64,000 nucleotides of DNA. It comes from CG2-30-36-16 sp964372115 (GTDB taxonomy: Bacteria; Bacteroidota; Ignavibacteria; Ignavibacteriales; Ignavibacteriaceae). The notes beneath the pieces were generated by a model. The model was not told where the DNA came from. It saw nothing but the letters and a program-made list of their open reading frames with translations, and ran no database searches. This document shows positions 24,572 through 33,384 of this stretch, one piece after another; position 1 is the stretch's first letter; every line of letters begins with the position of its first letter. The translations under genes were made by a program, and so were the position numbers. The DNA lies in the NCBI GenBank assembly GCA_964372115.1, contig CAYJPN010000027.1, positions 17,495 through 81,494 of the forward strand. Reading direction: 5' to 3'.

Positions 24572-25912
24572 ATGAATTCAAAAATTGTCAAAACTAATCC
24601 GTTATTGAGGCGGTACTTTTTATTTATGGTCTTGTTATTCATTATTGGGCCTAATATTGAAATAGGAGGAATATTACTTCAAGATTGGATATTTTTATTA
24701 TTTATAATTATTCTATATTTTAATAAATATATTCAAAAATCAAGATCAGTGAATATTAATGTCCCATTTATTTTGCTGTTGCCTTCATTGTTGATTGCCA
24801 TTTCGTTCGTAATGAAGCTACTTTTTTATGACTTATCATTTGGCGATTTTGGACAATTTTTAAAATATCTTGTATTATATTTCTATGCGTATATGGTGCT
24901 TACAGTTACACAAAACGAAACACACTTATTCGTTAGCGAGTTAATGGATGACACCATAAAATATGTGGGTATAGGTGTTATTTATATTAGTCTAATTGCT
25001 ATCGCGCAATTGCTTTTTCCTTCAATCATTGAGAGCTTTTTTACAAAATTCTATCTGATAGAATTATTCGATTATTATAACCCATCCCAAATGCTTTCAA
25101 ATTTATCTATCGTGTCAAATCTAATGCGGGTATCCTCAATTTTCAGTACACCCATGGTGTTTGGCGGAGTAATTGCCCTTTTAACATTGAGTATTATTGT
25201 GTTTCGGGGGCCAGGTGGAGTAATAAATACAACAGCTATTATTTTAGGTGTTTTTGCGTTGTTATTAAGTAATACAAGGAGCCCAATCATTGGGTTTGTT
25301 TTTGGAATATTTTTATTTTATAGAAAGAGATTTCGAAAAAATATTTTTCTGATTCTCGGAGTTGTTTCTTTCGTGATTATAATATTTATAGTTCTACTTT
25401 CAGATATGGCTGAAAACATCAATAGAATAATCGAAGTGTTTTTGTATATAGGTTCAGGGTTTGATAAGAGTTATATCCCTGCTAATCTGGATGCAAGATT
25501 CTATGATATTGACTATGTTTGGTTCAATTTTAAATCATCTCAATATATTTTAACCGGTATTACAAAAGAGTATTACAACAGTTTTAATTCGATGGCTATT
25601 TCTCTGCATAATGAATTTTTCTCTTGGATAGTTCAATTTGGATTAGCTGGTTTTCTTTTATCATTTTGGCCATTCTATCTATTGCTATTTTTTAATAAAA
25701 TCACAAAAAATAATAACGATGAAAAAGTTAAAAAAGATTTTAATGGATTAAAGATAATAATTGCGTCGGCTTTATTGATGTCACTCTCGCAACCAGTTTT
25801 GTTATCATCACGATGGCGAGAATTTCTTTTCTTGTATATGACACTATCGTATGTATATTTTAGAAAAAATAGTATTTATAATCCGTTAAAGTCAAACAAT
25901 CAGGCGCTTTAA
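24572..25912 (+). CDS. wzy: O-antigen polymerase-like membrane protein (Wzy candidate)
   Basis: A 446-residue protein with about 10-12 hydrophobic helices and a periplasmic loop around 280-340. The segment LLSNTRSPIIGFVFGIFLFY and a late LHNEFFSWIVQFGLAGFLLS resemble the Wzy_C/O-antigen ligase fold (SRS...G and HN.f...  motifs). It would join repeat units in the periplasm. WaaL-type ligase is the alternative; position right after wzx favours polymerase. Sequence of such proteins varies greatly, so the name rests on topology, motif and place. Confidence 0.75.
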   Translation: MNSKIVKTNPLLRRYFLFMVLLFIIGPNIEIGGILLQDWIFLLFIIILYFNKYIQKSRSVNINVPFILLLPSLLIAISFVMKLLFYDLSFGDFGQFLKYLVLYFYAYMVLTVTQNETHLFVSELMDDTIKYVGIGVIYISLIAIAQLLFPSIIESFFTKFYLIELFDYYNPSQMLSNLSIVSNLMRVSSIFSTPMVFGGVIALLTLSIIVFRGPGGVINTTAIILGVFALLLSNTRSPIIGFVFGIFLFYRKRFRKNIFLILGVVSFVIIIFIVLLSDMAENINRIIEVFLYIGSGFDKSYIPANLDARFYDIDYVWFNFKSSQYILTGITKEYYNSFNSMAISLHNEFFSWIVQFGLAGFLLSFWPFYLLLFFNKITKNNNDEKVKKDFNGLKIIIASALLMSLSQPVLLSSRWREFLFLYMTLSYVYFRKNSIYNPLKSNNQAL

Positions 25913-25914
25913 AT

Positions 25915-27480
25915 ATGACCTATTATCAACTTGAATTAATGTTTAAAACTATTCAGAATAACGAACAAATTTTTAAGATAACAATAAATGGTTGGCCTCT
26001 TTGGAGCGTAATAAAGTCTCAACTTTTTATTCGATGCGCATTTCGATTTACATCTAAAAAGAAAGAAACATTTCTTTCAAAGATAATTAAAATGAAAAAG
26101 TTAATTTTAAAACAGTTTTTTAGGTATTTTATAGCGTTATTTAAATGGTATATTTACCAAATATCAAAAAGTGAATCGAAAGATAAAATACGTGTGCTTT
26201 TTCTTTTTTTTAGTGAGCATCGATTTAAAAATGCTGAGGGGAAAATGGAAAATTTCTTTGGTGAGTCTATTATCAAGGCAAAAGGAAGAAAATTTGACGT
26301 TTTTATAATAGAGAGAACCAAAGGGTATCAAAAATTTAAAAATACACCATATAAAGTAGATTTGCCAGAGGATATTATTTCCTTCCCAGGTTATATGGGG
26401 TTCAGCCTCCAATTTAAAATGAATAAATTAATAAATGAGAGACTAACTGATCTGGAAACAATTTTGATCAAGCAATTACCGGAAGATGTGAATTCACATT
26501 TTATCAGTATTCTAATTGAAGAATTGCATTCAAAGTTAATTTTGCGCTCGATATTTAATTTTTTAAGAGATAAACATAAAGCTAGTATTTTATTATCTAA
26601 AATAGATCCTAAAGTAGTGATTTTAACGGCTTCTTCAGGATACTTAGGCACAATTGCCGCTGCGAAGGAACTGGGTATTCCTGTAATTGAAATTCAACAT
26701 GGCGTAGCCAAAGAAAACTACGTTGTCTATCAGTGGCCAGAATTTTTAAAAGATCAAAAAAAAAAATTGCCAATACCTGACACTCTATTTCTGTGGGGAC
26801 CATATTGGGTCGATCAACAAAAAAGAACCAAATTCTGGAATCATGAGGAAGTATTCGCGTATGGTAACACTAAAATAAGTCTATTAAAAAAAGATTTTTG
26901 GTTGAAACGGGAAAGTATGGGTGGTGTCAAGCTTAAAGAAAGTAAATTTGAAATTCTCTTTACAACAAATGATCTATTCCGCGAGCAAGCGATTGAATTT
27001 ATTGATGATTTGTTACATTTGATAAAAATAAATCGATTAAATTATTTTATTAATATCAAATTGCACCCGAATGAAGATTTTGCGTATGGCTATTATCATT
27101 CAAAACTTTTTATGAAGTATCCTCATCATTGCAAAATATTTAATCATAACGAAAAACCCTTATACGAACATTTTCTCACTACTAGAGTTCACTTAACCGT
27201 ATTTTCTGCAGCACTCTTTGAAAGTATGGAATTAGAAATACCTACAATAGTCTTTACCAAGGAAGGGTGTGATTATTATTCTGATATAATAGCTGATGGT
27301 GAATTAAAATATGCTCAAAATGCAGATGAATGTTTAGACATGATTAAAAATGTTGAAAAAGGATCTATTCTTAATAATGAATCTTTAATGAAAACAACTA
27401 AACCCAAAAATTACTATTTTGTAGAACCTGATATTGAAAAATTTGCAAATTACATAAATGTATTGGCAGATATATCATAG
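25915..27480 (+). CDS. Putative surface-polysaccharide transferase, GT-B-like, 521 aa
   Basis: I do not recognise the family with certainty. The C-terminal half shows features of GT-B or capsule-type transferases: VVILTASSGYLGTIAAAKEL, the EIQHGVAK motif near 260, FLWGPYW, IKLHPNED near 383 and FSAALFESMELEIPTIVF near 430, a typical donor-binding acidic helix. The N-terminal 170 residues are basic and include a hydrophobic segment. There is no signal peptide. It directly follows wzy and is a candidate for transferring the CMP-activated nonulosonic acid, but the sugar cannot be read from sequence. Confidence 0.6.
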   Translation: MTYYQLELMFKTIQNNEQIFKITINGWPLWSVIKSQLFIRCAFRFTSKKKETFLSKIIKMKKLILKQFFRYFIALFKWYIYQISKSESKDKIRVLFLFFSEHRFKNAEGKMENFFGESIIKAKGRKFDVFIIERTKGYQKFKNTPYKVDLPEDIISFPGYMGFSLQFKMNKLINERLTDLETILIKQLPEDVNSHFISILIEELHSKLILRSIFNFLRDKHKASILLSKIDPKVVILTASSGYLGTIAAAKELGIPVIEIQHGVAKENYVVYQWPEFLKDQKKKLPIPDTLFLWGPYWVDQQKRTKFWNHEEVFAYGNTKISLLKKDFWLKRESMGGVKLKESKFEILFTTNDLFREQAIEFIDDLLHLIKINRLNYFINIKLHPNEDFAYGYYHSKLFMKYPHHCKIFNHNEKPLYEHFLTTRVHLTVFSAALFESMELEIPTIVFTKEGCDYYSDIIADGELKYAQNADECLDMIKNVEKGSILNNESLMKTTKPKNYYFVEPDIEKFANYINVLADIS

Positions 27481-27657
27481 GAAAATCACTTTTTTGCTTA
27501 TACCAGTTTAAATAATTAATTAGATGATGATTAGTAGTATTCAAGATAAAATGGCTCAGAAGTTATTCTTCGATTTATTTACATAATATTAACAAAAAGA
27601 TTCATTTATGGCTCACGTGTTTCATTTTTCACCGAATTAATTTTGAAATAAAAGTTT

Positions 27658-28812
27658 ATGATTGAGATTAGTTTATTAAATTTGGAAAAATATATTCAAA
27701 ACGAACAGTATAAAGGTTATGATCCATATGACACTCTTAATTCATGGTTTCCATTTAAACATTTAGATAAATGGACCCCAGTAATATCAACGCAAATTCA
27801 AAAAAGAAATCCACTAAATATTCGTCCCCTATTAGGGATTAAGAAAGATTATAACCCCAAGGCTTTTGGATTATTTCTTTTAACATATGTTATTTTGTTC
27901 AAAAAAACAGGCAATCTCGATTATCTAGAAAAAGCACATTACTTTTTTAACTGGTTAGAAAAAAATTATTCAAAAGGATTTTCAGGCTATTGCTGGGGAT
28001 ATAACTTTCCGTGGGCTAATCCAAAACATAATTATGGCCCTTATACTCCTTCTTCAGTAGTGACTGGTATTGTCTGTAGAGGTATTTATGAATATTATAA
28101 ATTATCCAAAAATGAAAAAGCAAAAGAAATTTTAATTAGCGCAGCTGATTTTATATCAAATGATATTCCGGTTAGTAAAGATGAACATGGGATTTGTTAC
28201 AGTTACACTCCATTACAGAAAGATATGTGTTTGAATGCTAGTCTATTTGCTGCTGAAATTCTTGCTCGCGCTTATTCGGTTTTAAAGAGAGATGTATTGA
28301 GAGAAAATGCCAACCGTGCTGTTGAATGGGTTATTTTTAACCAAAAGCAAAATGGTATGTGGAATTACAGTATTGATATAAATACGGGTAGAGAACGGCA
28401 TCAAATTGATTTTCATCAAGGATATGTTCTAGAATCTATTTATGAGATACAGAATTTGTTAAATTTAGAAAATCTCAGATGGGAAAAAGCCTTACAAAAA
28501 GGCATTATTTTTTATAAAGAGCAACAGTTTTTATCAAACGGAGTTTCATTCTGGCGATTACCGAAAAGATATCCAATTGATATCCACAATCAGGCGCAAG
28601 GTATAATCACATTTTCAAAACTAAAAAAATATGTTCCAAATGCAGAAAGTTTTGCATTTGATATTGCACAATGGACAATACAAAAAATGCAGTCTCGAGA
28701 TGGACATTTTTATTATCAGAACCATAAATTTTATAAAAATAGAATATCATATATGCGGTGGTCAAATGCTTGGATGTTTTTAGCGCTGACATATTTAAAA
28801 AAGGGGAATTAA
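27658..28812 (+). CDS. (alpha/alpha)6-barrel protein of polysaccharide loci
   Basis: A 384-residue soluble protein with repeated helix pairs and aromatic/Gly motifs (GYCWGYNFPWANPKHNYGPY, SSVVTGIVCRGIYEYY, NGMWNYSID, DFHQGYVLESIYEI, MRWSNAWMFLAL), as in six-hairpin glycosidase-like folds. Family members are often mislabelled delta-aminolevulinate dehydratase. It may cleave or bind the nascent glycan, but no catalytic acid can be assigned by eye. Its TAA stop overlaps the ATG of the next gene (TAATG), so the two are co-translated. It is preceded by 177 bp without a gene. Confidence 0.65.
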   Translation: MIEISLLNLEKYIQNEQYKGYDPYDTLNSWFPFKHLDKWTPVISTQIQKRNPLNIRPLLGIKKDYNPKAFGLFLLTYVILFKKTGNLDYLEKAHYFFNWLEKNYSKGFSGYCWGYNFPWANPKHNYGPYTPSSVVTGIVCRGIYEYYKLSKNEKAKEILISAADFISNDIPVSKDEHGICYSYTPLQKDMCLNASLFAAEILARAYSVLKRDVLRENANRAVEWVIFNQKQNGMWNYSIDINTGRERHQIDFHQGYVLESIYEIQNLLNLENLRWEKALQKGIIFYKEQQFLSNGVSFWRLPKRYPIDIHNQAQGIITFSKLKKYVPNAESFAFDIAQWTIQKMQSRDGHFYYQNHKFYKNRISYMRWSNAWMFLALTYLKKGN

Positions 28813-29906
28813 TGAAAATTTTGTTTCATCTTGGTCACCCTGCACATTTTCACTTATTTAAGAATGCAATTAAGAAGCTTAATGAGCATGGCAATCAATC
28901 AATAATTCTAATTAAAAAAAAGGATGTTCTTGAAGAATTGTTGAAAAACGAAGGGTTAGAGTACATTAATATTCTGCCTGATGGTCGTAAAAATAACAAA
29001 TATGCAATCGCATTGGGATTGTTAAAGCAGGATATCAGCGTTTTTAAATATTCTCTAAAGGAAAAACCTAACTTAATGGTAGGCACATCTGTGCCAATAG
29101 CCCACGTGGGAAAATTATTAGGGATACCAACAATTAATTTTAATGAGGATGATGCTGAAGTGGTTCCGTTGCATAGTAAACTAGCCTATCCCTTTATAAG
29201 CACTGTTCTTTCTCCTTCAAGCTGCAACAATTCAAAATGGGAACATAAATCGGTTAAATATTCCGGTTATCATGAACTTGCCTATTTACATCCAAATAAT
29301 TTTAATCCTGACATAAATATTTGTAGAAAATATTTTGATGTTAGTAAACCATATTTTGTTCTTCGATTTTCCGGATTAGATGCTCACCATGACAAAGGAG
29401 TTAAAGGAATAAATGATGAAATGGCTAGTAAGTTGATATCTAAACTTGAACCCTATGGAAATGTTTTTATCACTTCTGAAAGAAATTTGACAGAAAAATT
29501 AGAAGTTTATCGCAAAAGGATTAATCCGTTGGATATTCATCATATTTTATCATTTTCGAAAATGTATATTGGTGATAGTCAAACCATGGCTGCAGAAGCT
29601 GGTATGTTGGGTACACCATTTATTAGATTCAATGATTTTGTTGGTAGAATAGGCTATCTGAATGAACTTGAAAATAAATATCATTTGGGCTTTGGCATTA
29701 CACCGAGAAATGTTGATGATTTATATAATCAGGTTGAGGTCTTATTGACAACGGAAAACCTTGATCAGGTATTTAATGAAAGAAGACAGAAAATGCTAAC
29801 TGATAAAATTGATGTAACCGCCTTTATGGTATGGTTTATTGAAAATTATCCCAAAAGTGTAGATATAATAAAAGAAAATCCGGCTTATCAGTTTCGATTT
29901 AAATAG
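28812..29906 (+). CDS. DUF354-family protein, glycosyltransferase-like
   Basis: A 364-residue protein with MKILFHLGHPAHFHLFKNAI at the start, the mark of the DUF354 family whose fold resembles NeuC/MurG-type GT-B enzymes. Other conserved parts are GTSVPIAHVGKLLGIPTINF, NEDDAEVVP and IGDSQTMAAEAGMLGTPFIR. DUF354 genes are frequent in surface-glycan loci of bacteria and archaea; no reaction has been firmly assigned to my knowledge. The ATG at 28812 overlaps the previous stop; an upstream in-frame start at 28758 would lie inside the previous gene. Confidence 0.8.
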   Translation: MKILFHLGHPAHFHLFKNAIKKLNEHGNQSIILIKKKDVLEELLKNEGLEYINILPDGRKNNKYAIALGLLKQDISVFKYSLKEKPNLMVGTSVPIAHVGKLLGIPTINFNEDDAEVVPLHSKLAYPFISTVLSPSSCNNSKWEHKSVKYSGYHELAYLHPNNFNPDINICRKYFDVSKPYFVLRFSGLDAHHDKGVKGINDEMASKLISKLEPYGNVFITSERNLTEKLEVYRKRINPLDIHHILSFSKMYIGDSQTMAAEAGMLGTPFIRFNDFVGRIGYLNELENKYHLGFGITPRNVDDLYNQVEVLLTTENLDQVFNERRQKMLTDKIDVTAFMVWFIENYPKSVDIIKENPAYQFRFK

Positions 29907-29936
29907 TAAAAACGTAATAACATTAGAATAAAGATT

Positions 29937-31886
29937 GTGAAGATATTTACAGACATATTAATTTATCTGTTCTCCTTTTTATTTGTTGATTATTTCAAAA
30001 GAGGAAACCTTTACTTAACGTATAATGATTTTATATCGCTAGGTATATTTCTTTTTGTTTCCGGCTTTACATCAATGATCTCTGCAAAATATAGGAAAAC
30101 ATCTTCAAAATCTTTTTCTTCTATCGCCAAACCATATTTTACTTCTTTTGTTTTAACTCTTGGTTTAATTTCAATAGTATTCAAGATATTGCCATGGTTC
30201 AATATAATAGTCAGTCCGTCAAGGTTTGTGGTTGCCGGTTCATTGTTCCTTTCTTTTTTATTAGAGTTGATATGGATCGCAATTATTTCCAAACCTGCTC
30301 ATAAAAAACATGCAGTATTCGGGCTTGAATTTTCACCGATTGCTTTTTTTATTGACTTTACAATAGTTGCCTGGTTGTTCATATATGCAATATTTGGAAC
30401 CGAAAATAATTTTATTACAGAACCCAGCTATTTGGGTTCTATTTTTGCATTCCTTTTTATTTGGTTTATAACCGGCTTGTTTAGCAATCACTTTGAATCT
30501 GCCAAAAAACGATCACGTTATTGGGTTTTTGCATGGGTGCACATTAAAAACTATATTATTCTTGTTTCCATAGTTTTGTTTTTACTTTTTTTAATCCCGT
30601 TATCGAAAGAAATTCATGATAATATAGTAAAAATTTTAATGCTATACCCGCTATGGTCCTTAATTGTTTTTTCATATTTATTTCTTTCAAATAGACCCGA
30701 TTTAACCGATGATGTAAAAAGAAAAATTTTTACAATAACAGGGAAAAAGGACAACTCATATAACGATATAATTGACAAATTTGTTGATAAAGAGGCATAT
30801 AGTTTTTCAAAAACCAATTATTACGGTATTCCATTATTCGAAAAATTACAAAACTATTTTCTTCATAAAAACCCTGACGTTTTTGACTTTGTCATTTCAT
30901 TTTTGAAATTAGATACCTTTAACCCGAGCAATTCGGTAATCATTAAGTCGGCAGATATTTTTAATATTGAGATAGTTCCGAATGAAAACATAGAGCTGTT
31001 TTTTAATTTACATAAGATAAATGATATTCGAAGGGTAAATAATTATTTTATTACAATAAATTCCCGATTAAAAGCAGGGGGCATTTACATAGGCTGTGTG
31101 GAACCAATAAGGCTTCGCTACAATAAATTCCTAAAAAAATATCCCTTTTATTTAGCCAACTTGTTTTATTTAATTGATTTTGTTGTAAACCGGGTTTTTC
31201 CCAAATTGCCTATAATAAAGAACCTGTATTTTTCAATAACTAAAGGAAGAAATAGGGCTATTTCTATAGCAGAAAGTCTTGGGCGTCTTTATTATTGCGG
31301 GTTTGAATTAGTGGGCATAAAGGAAATCGGTGACCTATGTTATTTTATAGCAAAAAAAATAAAAAAACCATTAGCGGATAAAAATCCATCGTACAGTCTT
31401 TTATTTAAAATGAAAAGAGTAGGGAAAAATGGAAAGTTTATTTACGTTTATAAGTTTAGAACTATGTATCCTTATTCGGAATATTTGCAAAGTTTTATTC
31501 TTAATAATTTTGGCTACTCGGATAAAGGTAAACCTGCTAATGATTTTAGACTTACACAGTGGGGTAAATTTTTCAGAAGGTATTGGCTTGATGAGTTGCC
31601 CCAACTTATAAATGTAATAAAGGGTGAAATGAAGATTTTTGGTATTCGACCATTAAGCGAAAGATTCCTGCTGGAATATCCGCCCGAATTAATTGAGTTA
31701 AGGAAAAAACATAAACCAGGTTGTGTACCACCATATGTAGCCTTACTAAAACAGAATGTAGAAGACTACATAAATTCCGAAAAGATATATTTGATGGAGA
31801 AAGAAAAGCATCCGTATATAACAGATATTAAATACTTTTCGAAAGCAGTTTATAACATTTTAACAAATAAAATTAGAAGCGCATAA
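29937..31886 (+). CDS. Initiating polyprenyl sugar-phosphate transferase, WcaJ/PglC-like with membrane N-terminus
   Basis: A 649-residue protein that probably starts at GTG 29937. Residues 1-260 contain several membrane helices. Residues about 300-460 are a soluble SAM-methyltransferase-like region (HKINDIRRVNNYFITINSRL, KAGGIYIGCVEP). Residues about 480-640 hold a bacterial sugar-transferase signature (YVYKFRTMYPYSEYL, LDELPQLINVIKGEMKIFGI, RPLSERF). It should start the repeat unit by moving a sugar-1-phosphate onto undecaprenyl phosphate. The middle domain separates the two normal parts, so the architecture differs from plain WcaJ. It overlaps the next gene by one base. Confidence 0.8.
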   Translation: MKIFTDILIYLFSFLFVDYFKRGNLYLTYNDFISLGIFLFVSGFTSMISAKYRKTSSKSFSSIAKPYFTSFVLTLGLISIVFKILPWFNIIVSPSRFVVAGSLFLSFLLELIWIAIISKPAHKKHAVFGLEFSPIAFFIDFTIVAWLFIYAIFGTENNFITEPSYLGSIFAFLFIWFITGLFSNHFESAKKRSRYWVFAWVHIKNYIILVSIVLFLLFLIPLSKEIHDNIVKILMLYPLWSLIVFSYLFLSNRPDLTDDVKRKIFTITGKKDNSYNDIIDKFVDKEAYSFSKTNYYGIPLFEKLQNYFLHKNPDVFDFVISFLKLDTFNPSNSVIIKSADIFNIEIVPNENIELFFNLHKINDIRRVNNYFITINSRLKAGGIYIGCVEPIRLRYNKFLKKYPFYLANLFYLIDFVVNRVFPKLPIIKNLYFSITKGRNRAISIAESLGRLYYCGFELVGIKEIGDLCYFIAKKIKKPLADKNPSYSLLFKMKRVGKNGKFIYVYKFRTMYPYSEYLQSFILNNFGYSDKGKPANDFRLTQWGKFFRRYWLDELPQLINVIKGEMKIFGIRPLSERFLLEYPPELIELRKKHKPGCVPPYVALLKQNVEDYINSEKIYLMEKEKHPYITDIKYFSKAVYNILTNKIRSA

Positions 31887-32896
31887 TGACAAAATTAAAT
31901 TTTGGTATAATTGGCTGCGGCAGGATAGGGAATAGGCACGCCGAACACATCATTAAGTTGGGCAATCTTAAAGCAGTATGTGATATTGTACATGAAAAGG
32001 CAGAGAATTTAGGCTCTAAAAATAATGCTAAAGTATATTCAGATATTAATGAATTATTAAGGAATGAAAAAGATATTGACGTGATCTCAATTTGTACCCC
32101 GAATGGATTACATGCTGAACAGACTATTCAGAGTCTGAAGAGCGGTTTTCATGTATTATGTGAAAAGCCAATGGCAATTAATGTTCAAGATGCCGGGATG
32201 ATGATAAATACAGCGGAAAAAACAAATAAAAGACTGTTTATTGTAAAACAAAATAGATTTAATCCGCCCGTTGAAGCTGTTAAAAAATTAATGGATGAAG
32301 AAAGATTAGGAAAAATCTTTAGTGTGCAGTTAAATTGTTATTGGAACAGAAACCATGAATATTATGGTGATTCTGACTGGAAAGGGAGCAAAAATCTTGA
32401 CGGCGGAACTCTCTATACGCAGTTTAGCCACTTCATTGATTTGCTGTTTTATCTAATAGGAGATATAAGTGACGCGCATTCCTTTATAGGCAATTTTGCG
32501 CACCAAAACAGTATAGAATTTGAAGATACCGGGGTTGTAATATTAAAGTTTTATAATGGAGTAATTGGCACAGTAAATTATACTGTAAATAGTTATAACA
32601 AAAATATGGAGGGTTCAATTACTATATTTGGGGAAAAAGGAACCGTTAAAATTGGCGGGGAGTATTTAAATGAGCTTGAATATCAAAATGTTGAAGGATA
32701 CGAGATCAAAGATTTACCTAAGGGGAATCCACCGAATAATTATGGAAAGTATTTCGGCTCAATGTCCAACCATGATAAAGTTTATGAAAATGTTGTTGAT
32801 GTATTAACTAATGGGGGAATAATTGCAACCAATGGATTTGAAGGGCTTAAGACTGTGGAGATAATTAATAAAATATATAGTGGTCAAATTAGATGA
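31886..32896 (+). CDS. wlbA: UDP-GlcNAc-uronate 3-dehydrogenase WlbA/WbpB
   Basis: A 336-residue Gfo/Idh/MocA enzyme with FGIIGCGRIGNRHAEHI at the start, HVLCEKPMAINVQDAGMMI (EKP motif near 92) and KQNRFNPPV. WlbA/WbpB oxidises C3 of UDP-N-acetylglucosaminuronic acid, the first of three steps completed by the two genes downstream. It overlaps wlbB by four bases. Its substrate requires a UDP-GlcNAc 6-dehydrogenase, which this window carries only as fragments. Confidence 0.88.
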   Translation: MTKLNFGIIGCGRIGNRHAEHIIKLGNLKAVCDIVHEKAENLGSKNNAKVYSDINELLRNEKDIDVISICTPNGLHAEQTIQSLKSGFHVLCEKPMAINVQDAGMMINTAEKTNKRLFIVKQNRFNPPVEAVKKLMDEERLGKIFSVQLNCYWNRNHEYYGDSDWKGSKNLDGGTLYTQFSHFIDLLFYLIGDISDAHSFIGNFAHQNSIEFEDTGVVILKFYNGVIGTVNYTVNSYNKNMEGSITIFGEKGTVKIGGEYLNELEYQNVEGYEIKDLPKGNPPNNYGKYFGSMSNHDKVYENVVDVLTNGGIIATNGFEGLKTVEIINKIYSGQIR

Positions 32897-33384
32897 ATGA
32901 AATCAAACTGATAAATTCCGGAATAAAAGATGTACAATTCGGTGAGAACGTAAAAGTTGTTAATCCTGTTAACTTATATGGGTGCAAAATTGGAGATAAT
33001 TGTTTTATCGGTCCTTTTGTTGAAATTCAAAGTAATGTTACAATTGGGAATAATTGCAAAATACAATCACATTCATTTATTTGTGAATTGGTTGAAATTG
33101 GAGAAAATTGTTTTATTTCACATGGCGCAATGTTTATCAATGACAAATTTCAGAAAGGTGGTCCTGCTAGAGGAGATAAAAATTTTTGGTATTCAACAAA
33201 AATTGGAAGTAATGTTTCGATAGGTACTAACGCCACTATCCTACCTGTTCAGATATGTTCAAATGTGGTTATTGGTGCAGGCGCGGTTGTAACAAAGAAT
33301 ATAAAAACCTCAGGAGTTTATGCGGGTAATCCGGCAAGAAAGATAAAAGAATTTCCTAAGATGGGAGTAAATGATGAAAGTTGA
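32893..33384 (+). CDS. wlbB: UDP-amino-sugar N-acetyltransferase WlbB/WbpD
   Basis: A 163-residue left-handed beta-helix acyltransferase, made almost entirely of hexapeptide repeats (IGDNCFIGPFVEIQSNVTIG, ENCFISHGAMFINDKF, IGSNVSIGTNATILPVQICS) with AGNPARKIKEF at the end. It acetylates the 3-amino group after the WlbC transamination. It lies between wlbA and wlbC with overlapping ends, the usual arrangement for this pathway. Confidence 0.88.
   Translation: MNEIKLINSGIKDVQFGENVKVVNPVNLYGCKIGDNCFIGPFVEIQSNVTIGNNCKIQSHSFICELVEIGENCFISHGAMFINDKFQKGGPARGDKNFWYSTKIGSNVSIGTNATILPVQICSNVVIGAGAVVTKNIKTSGVYAGNPARKIKEFPKMGVNDES

Noticed and set aside
27658..28812. Delta-aminolevulinate dehydratase
   Set aside because: This common database label does not fit: the metal-binding and active-site lysine motifs of that enzyme are absent and the helical pattern is that of an (alpha/alpha)6 barrel.
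31429..31611. Small + strand ORF inside the initiating sugar transferase gene
   Set aside because: It is an out-of-frame shadow of the conserved KFRTM...DELPQL region.
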